Source of the DNA: Indolivaga macrotermitis
GTDB lineage: Bacteria > Bacteroidota > Bacteroidia > Bacteroidales > Dysgonomonadaceae
Reading direction: 5' to 3'
DNA: 64,000 nt
Assembly (NCBI RefSeq): GCF_900128985.1
Contig: NZ_FQUC01000003.1
Span: 1-64,000 of the forward strand
In this document: positions 32,816-42,138 of the stretch, one piece after another
Numbering within the stretch: the first letter of the stretch is position 1
Layout of the letters: each line of letters opens with the position of its first letter
Program-made: the position numbers and the translations under genes
The notes under the pieces: model-generated
Databases searched by the model: none
What the model was told of the DNA's origin: nothing
What the model saw: the letters and a program-made list of their open reading frames with translations, nothing else

Positions 32816-35017
32816 ATGAAAGCATTGGTATTAAGCATTCTCCTCTTCTTTTTGGCTGCGGTTACTACGCCGGGTCAAACCAAAGAGATTATACAAGTAG
32901 AGACGAACAACTTGGCGATGATTTTCACCGCCAGTCCCGGCGGGAAAGTAGTTTTCCAATATTGGGGCAATAAACTGAATGGCGCCTCTTCGTTCTTAGA
33001 CAGGAAAGTAAAGGGGCAACCCGACACTAGCGATGATTTTGCATCGCAGCTGTATCCCGCTTATGGCGGACGTTATTACCTTAATCCCGCATTGAAACTA
33101 ACGCATGACGATGGTGTGCTCACTACTGAACTCGTCTATGCCGGCTCACAAACAAAATCACTTGATGATAACAGGACTGAAACAATTATCAGCCTGAAAG
33201 ACAAACTGTATCCTGTCTTTGTGGATGTACGCTTTGTCTCTTATAACAAAGAGAATATTATCAGCCAGTCGGTTACCATATCTCACAGCGAAACCAAGGA
33301 GATATTGGTAGAAAATCTGGCATCCTCATATATCCCTCTTCATGCCGAATCGTATTACCTCACCCATTTCAACGGTACATGGGCTCTCGAAATGCAGATG
33401 GAAGAAGAAGAACTGACTCACGGCACGAAAGTTATCGAATCAAAAAAAGGAATAAGAACCACACAGTCCGAAAATTCGGCATTTATTCTGTCGCTGAACG
33501 GCCCGTCGAAAGAAGATTCGGGTGAAGTTTATGCCGGTGCTTTAGCGTGGTCGGGCAACTATAAGCTATCCTTTGAATTAGACGAAACCGGAAAGTTGGG
33601 TATTACGGCAGGGATGAATCCTTTTGCTTCCACATTCCATCTCAAGCCCGGACAAAAGTTGGAAACTCCCGAAATGATATTGACATATAATGCAAATGGC
33701 ATAGGTCAAATATCACGAAACTTTCATGACTGGACACGCAAGTACAATATGGCTCACGGTGACCAATTGCACCCTATTATCCTGAATAGTTGGGAAGGAG
33801 CCTATTTCGATTATACCGAGAAGACTATTACTGATATGATGGACGATGCCGCCCGGTTCGGGATAGAAATGTTCGTGTTAGACGATGGCTGGTTCGGCAA
33901 TAAATATCCACGGAACGGTGACAACGCAGGCTTGGGTGACTGGCAGACAAACAAAACGAAACTGCCAAGAGGAATACCATACCTTGCCGATTATGCCGTA
34001 AGCAAAGGAATGAAATTCGGTATCTGGATAGAACCCGAAATGGTGAACCCCGACAGCGAACTGGCCGGAAAACACCCTGAATGGATTATAAAGAGCGGCA
34101 AGCGCGATATATTGCCCATGCGTAATCAGTGGCAGTTGGACTTGAGCAATCCTGATGTTCAGGATTTCGTATTCAACACATTTGATGAGGTTGTTTCCAT
34201 GTCTCCGAATATCAGCTATGTAAAATGGGACGCCAACCGGCATGTTGACAACGTGGGCTCGGAATATCTCCCCGCAAATGAGCAAACCCACTTTTGGCGC
34301 GAATATATAAAAGGATTGTATAGTGTATATGATAGAATCAGGGATAAATATCCTGATATTCAGATACAATTGTGTTCGGCGGGAGGCGGCCGTGTAGACT
34401 TCGGCGCACTAAAGTATCACGACGAGATTTGGGCGAGCGACAACACCAATGCCCTTGATAGGATTTTTATTCAATATGGAACCAATCTGTTTTTCCCGGC
34501 CATTGTAACGGGGTCGCATGTATCCACCAGTCCGAATCATCAGACGGGTATGATGATTCCTCTCAAGTTCCGTTTCGATGTGGCTATGTCGGGTCGTTTG
34601 GGTATGGAGCTGCAGCCGAAAGATATAGGTGACGAGTACGAATTTGCAGCGAATGCAATTAAAGACTATAAGTTGATACGTCCGGTTGTTCAGTTGGGCG
34701 ACCTTTACAGATTAATCTCTCCTTACGATAAGAACGGCTGGGCATCGCATATGTATGTGGCGAAAGATAAAAAGCAAGCAGTATTCTTTGCTTACAGCCT
34801 TAAATACCATGGTCGTACGACATACTTCGAAACCAAGTTGAATGGGCTTGATGCGGATAAAAATTATAAAATTACCGAGCTAAACGTAAAATCGGGTCGA
34901 AGTTCTTTCTATGGAAACGGTCAGACCTTTACAGGTGACTACCTGATGAAAGCGGGAATCAACTTGAATATAGGAAATCCGTTCGATAGCACCGTGCTGT
35001 TGATTACAGAAGAATAA
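32816..35017 (+). CDS. GH36 alpha-galactosidase
   Basis: This 733-residue enzyme hydrolyses terminal alpha-1,6-galactosyl residues, as in galactomannan or raffinose-type sugars. An N-terminal signal peptide (to about VTTPGQT) sends it out of the cytoplasm, with no lipobox. Family GH36 landmarks are present: LDDGWFG, WIEPEMVN, the nucleophile D472 in YVKWDANR, and the acid/base D542 in ASDNTNALDR. It is the first enzyme gene after the internal terminator and precedes a beta-mannosidase, a pairing suited to galactomannan-derived oligosaccharides. Confidence 0.93.
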   Translation: MKALVLSILLFFLAAVTTPGQTKEIIQVETNNLAMIFTASPGGKVVFQYWGNKLNGASSFLDRKVKGQPDTSDDFASQLYPAYGGRYYLNPALKLTHDDGVLTTELVYAGSQTKSLDDNRTETIISLKDKLYPVFVDVRFVSYNKENIISQSVTISHSETKEILVENLASSYIPLHAESYYLTHFNGTWALEMQMEEEELTHGTKVIESKKGIRTTQSENSAFILSLNGPSKEDSGEVYAGALAWSGNYKLSFELDETGKLGITAGMNPFASTFHLKPGQKLETPEMILTYNANGIGQISRNFHDWTRKYNMAHGDQLHPIILNSWEGAYFDYTEKTITDMMDDAARFGIEMFVLDDGWFGNKYPRNGDNAGLGDWQTNKTKLPRGIPYLADYAVSKGMKFGIWIEPEMVNPDSELAGKHPEWIIKSGKRDILPMRNQWQLDLSNPDVQDFVFNTFDEVVSMSPNISYVKWDANRHVDNVGSEYLPANEQTHFWREYIKGLYSVYDRIRDKYPDIQIQLCSAGGGRVDFGALKYHDEIWASDNTNALDRIFIQYGTNLFFPAIVTGSHVSTSPNHQTGMMIPLKFRFDVAMSGRLGMELQPKDIGDEYEFAANAIKDYKLIRPVVQLGDLYRLISPYDKNGWASHMYVAKDKKQAVFFAYSLKYHGRTTYFETKLNGLDADKNYKITELNVKSGRSSFYGNGQTFTGDYLMKAGINLNIGNPFDSTVLLITEE

Positions 35018-35087
35018 TTATTTTAGTACATGATTCTTTTTTGTTATGAGCTAAAATATAATTAACGAAAATAAATCCTTTATAAAA

Positions 35088-37685
35088 ATGCGAAATCTGT
35101 TAAAAGATTATTATATCAAATTCGTTTTATTGCTATTTGCTATACTGTCCTGTGGAGTGGTATTGGCAGCACCAATAAAGAAAGAACTAAACTCTGGCTG
35201 GAAATTTCGCCAGTGGCGGCTGAATAACTGGTATCCGGCTACAGTACCGGGCGTAGTCCATACCGATCTGATGGCGAACGGAATTATTGAAGACCCTTTC
35301 TTCCGCTTAAACGAGAGAAGTGTTCAGTGGGTGGATAAAGAAGACTGGATGTACGAAACTCATTTTGATGTGGATGATGAAACATTCGCGAAAGAGAGCA
35401 TACGCCTGCATTTCATGGGACTCGATACATATGTGGACGTTTACCTGAATGGGGAAAAAATCCTCGAGGGAGACAACATGTTCCGTGAATGGAAAGTAGA
35501 TATAAAAAGTAAGGTGAAACAGAAAGACAATAAATTGGAAGTCTTTTTCCGCTCGCCTATCAAAGAAGACATCCCCAAATGGGACGCACTGCCTTTTCAG
35601 TATCCTACCGGACCCGACCAGTCTCAGCAAGGTGGTATCTTCAATAAAACAGTCAGTACATTTGCCCGTAAAGCAGGATACCATTACGGTTGGGACTGGG
35701 GACCACGCCTTGTAACATCGGGTATTTGGCGTCCGGTATATCTTGAAGCCTGGGATGATGTGAAGATAGAATATATATTTTTTGACCAGAAAAATGTAAC
35801 CGCCGAATTGGCTGAAATAACGCTGAACACGGAGATTCTTTCTAATAGCAAAGACCGGGATGTTACTGTCAGACTGAAAGATAAAGAATCGGGAAAAATC
35901 TACGGGGAAAAAACATTCAATGTAAACGAGGGTTTTAATAATTTAGCACTTGATTTCACAATAAACAAGCCCCAACTCTGGTGGTCAAATGGATTGGGAG
36001 AACCCCATTTGTATCAATTTGAAACTGAAGTTATAGTCTCAAATACAACTGTCGATCAAAGGACAACAAAGATAGGCGTCCGTTCGCTCAAGGTAGTAAA
36101 TGGACCGGACGAGTACGGCACATCGTTGTACTTTGTCCTGAATGGAACACCTGTCTTTGCCAAAGGAGCAAACTATGTTCCGAGTGATAATTTCCTTCCA
36201 AGGGTAACAAAGGCAATATTAGAAGATCATGTAATGGCCGCAGTGAATACAAACATGAATATGCTCCGTGTATGGGGAGGCGGTACGTATGAAGAAGACG
36301 TTTTTTACGATCTGTGTGATGAACATGGTATCATGGTATGGCAGGACTTTATGTTTGCATGCAGTATGTACCCATCGGAAGGAAAAATGCTGGAAACCAT
36401 AAAGTATGAGGCCATAGACAACGTAAAACGCTTGCGCAATCACGCCTCTATCGCCATTTGGTGCGGTAATAATGAAGCTTACGACGGATGGTTCGGATGG
36501 GGACGCCGCGAAGAATATACCAAAAAGAATCCCGAATATGCCCGCATTATGTGGAAGCAATATGTCGACTTGTTCCACAAATTGTTGCCGGACATCGTTG
36601 CAGAGTATGCTGCTACCGGTTCCCGTTATTGGCCGTCGTCTCCTTATGGGTTGCCCGGACAGGGAAACGATGCTGTAAACGGTGACAAACACTATTGGGG
36701 GGTGTGGCACGGCAAACACCCTATTAGTCAGTATAACATCGAAAAGAGCCGATTCTTCAGCGAATACGGATTCCAGTCGTTCCCCGAATTTGAATCGGTG
36801 AAAATCTATGCACCCGAAGAGAAAGACTGGGAAATCACATCGGAAGTAATGATGGAGCATCAGCGGGCGGGTTCGTATGCCAATAATCTTATCAATGAAT
36901 ATTTGCTGAACGAATACCAGAAACCGAAAGATTTTGAATCGTTCCTCTACATGAATCAGGTATTACAAGGTGATGCTGTGAAAATAGCTATGGAGTCGCA
37001 CCGTCGCGATATGCCGTATTGCATGGGTACTTTATTCTGGCAACACAACGATTGCTGGCCGGTAGCCTCTTGGTCGAGCCGCGACTACTATGGCCGTTGG
37101 AAAGCACAGCATTATTTCGCTCGCGAAGCCTATAAGGATATACTGGTTTCGCCCATAGCCAAAGGCGATACATTGGATATTTATGTTGTGTCGGACAGAC
37201 TTAACGAATCGAAAGGAACATTAAGCGTCAAAATAATGAAACTAGACGGTACAATTGTAGAGGAGAAAAAATTAGATGTGACCATACCTAAGAATACAAG
37301 CAAGAATGTATTCACTGCTTCTGTGAACCTTTTGCTGAAAGGAACAGCAAAAGGTGATGTGTTAGTTCATGCCGAATTGGTGGATGCCGCAGGGAAGATT
37401 TATAAGAATAATTACTTTCTACTGCAACAGAAGAACATCAATTACCTTCAGGCCAACATCCACAAGAGCGTGAAACCGGTAGACGGAGGATATGAAGTGA
37501 CACTTTCTACAGATAATTTCGCCCGCGCGGTATTCATGTCTATAGACGGAATAGATAATTTCTTCAGAAATAATTATTTCGATATTCTTCCGGGACAGAC
37601 GGAGAGCGTAATAGTAAAAACATCATTGTCTCAACCTGAATTTGAGAAACAGTTAAAAATTGTATCATTAAAAGATGGATATTAA
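35088..37685 (+). CDS. GH2 beta-mannosidase
   Basis: The 865-residue enzyme removes beta-mannosyl residues from the non-reducing end of oligosaccharides. A signal peptide ends near VVLAAPIKK. The GH2 layout of sugar-binding, immunoglobulin-like and TIM-barrel domains is seen, with the acid/base E463 in CGNNEAYDGW and nucleophile E559 in SEYGFQSFP; the GNNE and SEYGFQS forms mark beta-mannosidases rather than beta-galactosidases in this family. The stop overlaps the following start region by 11 bases, so the genes are tightly coupled. Confidence 0.93.
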   Translation: MRNLLKDYYIKFVLLLFAILSCGVVLAAPIKKELNSGWKFRQWRLNNWYPATVPGVVHTDLMANGIIEDPFFRLNERSVQWVDKEDWMYETHFDVDDETFAKESIRLHFMGLDTYVDVYLNGEKILEGDNMFREWKVDIKSKVKQKDNKLEVFFRSPIKEDIPKWDALPFQYPTGPDQSQQGGIFNKTVSTFARKAGYHYGWDWGPRLVTSGIWRPVYLEAWDDVKIEYIFFDQKNVTAELAEITLNTEILSNSKDRDVTVRLKDKESGKIYGEKTFNVNEGFNNLALDFTINKPQLWWSNGLGEPHLYQFETEVIVSNTTVDQRTTKIGVRSLKVVNGPDEYGTSLYFVLNGTPVFAKGANYVPSDNFLPRVTKAILEDHVMAAVNTNMNMLRVWGGGTYEEDVFYDLCDEHGIMVWQDFMFACSMYPSEGKMLETIKYEAIDNVKRLRNHASIAIWCGNNEAYDGWFGWGRREEYTKKNPEYARIMWKQYVDLFHKLLPDIVAEYAATGSRYWPSSPYGLPGQGNDAVNGDKHYWGVWHGKHPISQYNIEKSRFFSEYGFQSFPEFESVKIYAPEEKDWEITSEVMMEHQRAGSYANNLINEYLLNEYQKPKDFESFLYMNQVLQGDAVKIAMESHRRDMPYCMGTLFWQHNDCWPVASWSSRDYYGRWKAQHYFAREAYKDILVSPIAKGDTLDIYVVSDRLNESKGTLSVKIMKLDGTIVEEKKLDVTIPKNTSKNVFTASVNLLLKGTAKGDVLVHAELVDAAGKIYKNNYFLLQQKNINYLQANIHKSVKPVDGGYEVTLSTDNFARAVFMSIDGIDNFFRNNYFDILPGQTESVIVKTSLSQPEFEKQLKIVSLKDGY

Positions 37686-39687
37686 AAAACTGCTTATGAA
37701 AACATTACAGTTAAGTTTAATCGTATTATTGGGAGTTGTTTTCTTTTCGTGCGGCAATTCGTCAATTACTACAGGAAAATGGAAAGCCAGCTATACTCAA
37801 GAAAATAAAGGAGTAAATATTGAAAAAGATGCACAATTGGTTTTCAATAATATATATGCTTCCTATAGGCTGGGAGACAAGTTGATCACGACAAAAGACT
37901 ATGCAGATAACACTGTTAAGGTAAACGATATATCTGATAAGTTCGGCAAAGCATCTGTATTACAGATAACATATTCAGATAACGATTTACCGACATTGGT
38001 TCAGTCTTTTTATATATATCCTGATAAGGATTATATCCTGACAGAGTTTACCTTAGAAAGTTCAGCGGATATTTCATCCAACTATATGGCTCCTGTAAAT
38101 ATAGATAATGCAGGACAAATATTGGGCACAGGTGATAATCGTGCCTTATTTATCCCTTTCGATAACGATTGCTGGATAAGGTACCAATCACATCCACTGG
38201 CTTTCGACAGTCTCAGAAGTTATGAAGTAACATCTATATTTAACAACGATAGCCGTAATGGTTTGGTTATAGGTTCAATAGAACATGATAGTTGGAAAAC
38301 AGGGATAGATATAGGTAAAAGTACAAAAGAAAATATAGGTTCATTGACCTGTTTCGGTGGTGTTGCAGATTCTTTGACCCGCGATTCAAAACAGCATGGG
38401 GCACTCATCGGTAAAATAATAAAATCGCCTAAAATCTTTATCGGATATTTTAATGACTGGAGAGATGGTTTGGAAGAATACGGGCGAGCTAATGCCGCAG
38501 TAGCACCTCCAAAAGCATGGGATAAAGCGATTCCTTTTGGTTGGAATAGCTGGGGTGTACTCCAGTTTCAGTTGACTTATACTAAAGCCTTGGAAGTTTC
38601 CGATTACTTCAAGGAGAACCTGCAAAACAATAACTTTGTGAATCCGGATAAAACGGTTTTCATAGGACTCGATTCAGGTTGGAATGAGTTTACAGAAGAA
38701 GAATTAAAAGCTTTTGTACAGAAATGCAAGGATAACGGACAGGTTGCGGGAATATACTGGACTCCTTTTACCGATTGGGGCAAAAATCCGGAGCGGACAG
38801 TCCAAGATGTTCCCGAATATAAATACAAGGACATATATATTTATGCAAATGGTAACCCACAACAACTGGACGGCGCATATGCGGTAGATCCTACTCATCC
38901 GGCTATAGAACAACAAATGAAGATTAAGTCAGAGTTGTTTCGCCGCTGTGGATTCGAATATGTGAAAATGGATTTTATGACACATGGAGCCATGGAAGCG
39001 GATACATGGTATAAGAAAGATATACAGACAGGTGTTCAGGCATACAATTATGGCATGGAGCTATTAAATAAATATTTCGGCGATATGTATCTCAATCTTT
39101 CTATATCTCCTACATTTCCTTCCCAGTACGCACAGTCGCGACGTATAGCCTGTGATGCGTGGAACAAAATAAAGGATACCGAATATACCATGAATGCAGT
39201 TTCATACGGCTGGTGGATAGATAATGTATATCAGTATAATGATGCTGATCACATTGTATTGCAGGAGGCCACCGATGGCGAAAACAGAGCAAGGGTAACC
39301 TCTGCGGTTATTACCGGATTATATATTACCGGAGACGATTTTAGTAAAGGAGGTTCGAAAGAAGGTAAAGAAAAAGCAATGAAGTATCTGACCAATGCAG
39401 AGGTAAATGCGATAGCAACAGGCCGTTCTTTCCGTCCTGTAGAAGGGAATGGAGCTAAGTCGGAAAATCAGTTTATACGCAAAGACACGGAGGGTAATTT
39501 ATATTATGTTATTTTTAATTATTCGGAAGAAAATATAACAATGAATGTCCCTTTCGAACGTGTAGGATTAGATACGGCAGTTGGATATAAAGCTAAAGAA
39601 TTATGGAGTGGGGATAATATCGATTTAAAATCGTCCCTGACTATTCCGGCGAAGGATGTTGTTTTGATTAAAATATCTGAATTATGA
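37675..39687 (+). CDS. Clan GH-D alpha-galactosidase-like glycoside hydrolase (lipoprotein)
   Basis: The 670-residue protein has a lipoprotein signal ending FFSC. Its central barrel shows clan GH-D traits (GH27/GH36/GH31 relatives): PFGWNSWGVLQFQ, a DSGW turn, TPFTDWG and the likely nucleophile D433 in YVKMDFMTHG. The N-terminal 260 residues form a beta-sandwich typical of GH36-like enzymes. The substrate may be alpha-galactoside or another alpha-glycoside and cannot be fixed by eye. A second ATG at 37696 (MKTLQLSL) is an equally good start. It overlaps the GH2 gene by 11 bases and the next by 4. Confidence 0.82.
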   Translation: MDIKKLLMKTLQLSLIVLLGVVFFSCGNSSITTGKWKASYTQENKGVNIEKDAQLVFNNIYASYRLGDKLITTKDYADNTVKVNDISDKFGKASVLQITYSDNDLPTLVQSFYIYPDKDYILTEFTLESSADISSNYMAPVNIDNAGQILGTGDNRALFIPFDNDCWIRYQSHPLAFDSLRSYEVTSIFNNDSRNGLVIGSIEHDSWKTGIDIGKSTKENIGSLTCFGGVADSLTRDSKQHGALIGKIIKSPKIFIGYFNDWRDGLEEYGRANAAVAPPKAWDKAIPFGWNSWGVLQFQLTYTKALEVSDYFKENLQNNNFVNPDKTVFIGLDSGWNEFTEEELKAFVQKCKDNGQVAGIYWTPFTDWGKNPERTVQDVPEYKYKDIYIYANGNPQQLDGAYAVDPTHPAIEQQMKIKSELFRRCGFEYVKMDFMTHGAMEADTWYKKDIQTGVQAYNYGMELLNKYFGDMYLNLSISPTFPSQYAQSRRIACDAWNKIKDTEYTMNAVSYGWWIDNVYQYNDADHIVLQEATDGENRARVTSAVITGLYITGDDFSKGGSKEGKEKAMKYLTNAEVNAIATGRSFRPVEGNGAKSENQFIRKDTEGNLYYVIFNYSEENITMNVPFERVGLDTAVGYKAKELWSGDNIDLKSSLTIPAKDVVLIKISEL

Positions 39688-42104
39688 AACCTCGATATTC
39701 TTTACTGTCTTTTTTGATTATAGCCTTATCTGTAGCCAATATTCAAAACAGTATATCTCAGAATCCTCAGTCGTACAGTCTTTGGTACGAACAGCCTGCT
39801 GATGAATGGATGAAGTCCATTCCGCTGGGTAATGGTCGCATAGGTGCTATGGTATTTGGTGGAGTTGAGGACGAAACCGTTGCCTTGAATGAAATCACAA
39901 TGTGGTCGGGACAACCTGATAAATTTCAGGAACGCCCCCTGGGTAAGGAGATGCTGAACGATATACGACAACTCTTCTTTGATGGAAAGTATAGTGAAGG
40001 AAACCGAGTCGTATCAGAATTTATGGCTGGCGTACCGCATTCATTTGGTTCACATGTTCCGGCTGGAGACCTGAAAATGAAATTTTATTATCCTACAGGG
40101 AATGTTTCAAATTACAAGAGGGAGTTAAGCCTCGATAATGCAATAAATACAGTAATATACAAAGTCGGGAATGTAGAGTATATACGGGAGTATTTTTGCA
40201 GTAATCCCGATGATGCACTTATTATTCGTCTGACTGCCAGTAAATCGAAAGCCTTAAAATTCGATATTTCGCTAGATATGTTGCGTGAGTCGGTTTTCAA
40301 TACAATAGACAATAGTATCGAATTTTCAGGTAAAGTGTCTTTCCCTAAGCAAGGTCCAGGAGGAGTGAATTTTATGGGAAAAGTGTCTGTCAGTACTAAA
40401 GATGGAAAAGTGTCTGCCCTTAAAGATAAAGTTAGTATAGATGGAGCCACTTCTGCAACTATTGTGGTCGATATAAGGACTGATTACAGTAATTCGCAAT
40501 ATAAAGATGATTGTTTACAAACTGTTAGTAAAGCATTAGCTCAGGATTATACAACTTTAAAGAATAAGCATATAAAAGATTATTCTAATCTATATAAAAG
40601 GGTAGACCTGTTTTTAGGGAAGAGCGATTTTGATAATTTGCCAACAGATAAAAGGTGGGAACGTGTAAAAGCAGGGAACAACGACATTGGCATGGATGCT
40701 CTGTTTTTTCAGTATGCCAGATACCTGCAGATTGCCGCCTCGCGTGAAAATTCACCTTTACCAGCCAATCTGCAAGGCTTATGGAATGATAATCTTGCCT
40801 GTAACATGGGATGGACTAACGACTATCATCTGGATATAAATACACAGCAGAATTACTGGCTGTCTAATATTGGTAACCTGCATGAAACAAATGTTCCTTT
40901 GTTCGATTATATCCAAAACCTGTCAGTACATGGTCAAAAGACAGCGGGGAATACTTATGGGGCCAGAGGCTGGGTTGTAAATACTATTGCAAATGTATGG
41001 GGTTATACGCCATCGGGGCAAGGTGTTAACTGGGGTTTGTTTCCACTAGCAAGTACATGGATAGCATCACATTTATGGACGCATTATAATTACACTTTAG
41101 ATAAAGATTTCTTAAGAAATAAGGCGTATCCTATTCTTAAAAGCAATGCTGAATTTCTGATCGATTATATGGTACAAGACCCTAAGACGGGATATCTGAT
41201 GACAGGTCCAAGTACTTCTCCTGAGAATGCTTTCAGTTACAACGGAGAGGTTCTGTCGATATCTATGATGCCGGCTTGTGACAGGCAGCTTGTTTACGAA
41301 GCATTTACGTCGTGTATTGCCGCTTCGGAAATACTCGCCATAGATGAATCGTTCCGTGAAGAGATGAAAACTGCATTAAAGAAACTTCCGCCTATTATGA
41401 TAGGAAAAAATGGAGGTATACAGGAATGGTTTGAAGACTTTGATGAAGCACAACCGAACCACCGACATACTACTCATTTGCTTGCATTGTTCCCATTCTC
41501 TCAAATTTCGCCTGTAAAAACACCCGAACTGGCAGCGGCAGCGCGTAAAACAATAGAACTCCGATTAGCGGCATCGGGTTGGGAAGATGTGGAGTGGAGC
41601 CGTGCTAATATGATTTGTCTGTATGCTCGCCTATTCGATGCTGATAAAGCATATGAGAGTGTAGTACAGTTGCAACGCGAGTTTACGCGCGAGAATCTAC
41701 TTACCATTTCGCCCGAAGGTATTGCCGGAGCGCCTTACGATATATTCATATATGATGGCAACGAAGCCGGAGGTGCAGGTATCGCAGAAATGCTTATTCA
41801 GAGTCATGAGGGATATATCGAGTTTTTGCCTGCTTTGCCGCAGCAATGGAATACAGGATATTTCAATGGTCTGTGTGTGAGAGGCGGAGCTGAAGTCGAT
41901 TTAAGCTGGGAAAATGGCAATATAAAGAAAGCCAGGATAGTGGCAATAGCAGATAATAATTTTGTTCTGAAATTAAGAAAGGTTGACAATATCCCTTCTT
42001 TTTACCAAAATGGGAAACAAATCATGTATAAGCAAGAAGGAGATGGCTATTTAAGGTTTGCTTTGGCCAAAGGTGAAGAAGTAGAGTTGATTTATAATCG
42101 TTGA
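39684..42104 (+). CDS. GH95 alpha-L-fucosidase or alpha-L-galactosidase
   Basis: The 806-residue enzyme belongs to family GH95, which removes terminal alpha-L-fucose or alpha-L-galactose by inversion. The start WYEQPADEWMKSIPLGNGRIGAMVFGG and the later NDYHLDINTQQNYW (residues 379-392), MTGPSTSPEN and HRHTTHLLALFP are family landmarks. It has a signal peptide and a 4-base overlap (ATGA) with the gene before. Which of the two sugars is removed depends on one active-site residue that cannot be settled here. Confidence 0.9.
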   Translation: MKPRYSLLSFLIIALSVANIQNSISQNPQSYSLWYEQPADEWMKSIPLGNGRIGAMVFGGVEDETVALNEITMWSGQPDKFQERPLGKEMLNDIRQLFFDGKYSEGNRVVSEFMAGVPHSFGSHVPAGDLKMKFYYPTGNVSNYKRELSLDNAINTVIYKVGNVEYIREYFCSNPDDALIIRLTASKSKALKFDISLDMLRESVFNTIDNSIEFSGKVSFPKQGPGGVNFMGKVSVSTKDGKVSALKDKVSIDGATSATIVVDIRTDYSNSQYKDDCLQTVSKALAQDYTTLKNKHIKDYSNLYKRVDLFLGKSDFDNLPTDKRWERVKAGNNDIGMDALFFQYARYLQIAASRENSPLPANLQGLWNDNLACNMGWTNDYHLDINTQQNYWLSNIGNLHETNVPLFDYIQNLSVHGQKTAGNTYGARGWVVNTIANVWGYTPSGQGVNWGLFPLASTWIASHLWTHYNYTLDKDFLRNKAYPILKSNAEFLIDYMVQDPKTGYLMTGPSTSPENAFSYNGEVLSISMMPACDRQLVYEAFTSCIAASEILAIDESFREEMKTALKKLPPIMIGKNGGIQEWFEDFDEAQPNHRHTTHLLALFPFSQISPVKTPELAAAARKTIELRLAASGWEDVEWSRANMICLYARLFDADKAYESVVQLQREFTRENLLTISPEGIAGAPYDIFIYDGNEAGGAGIAEMLIQSHEGYIEFLPALPQQWNTGYFNGLCVRGGAEVDLSWENGNIKKARIVAIADNNFVLKLRKVDNIPSFYQNGKQIMYKQEGDGYLRFALAKGEEVELIYNR

Positions 42105-42138
42105 TCAAATAGAGGTCCAATATAATTTTTATAATATT

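Noticed and set aside
36219-36860. 213-residue frame antisense to the beta-mannosidase
   Set aside because: It is a shadow of the GH2 reading frame with no domain and no start context.
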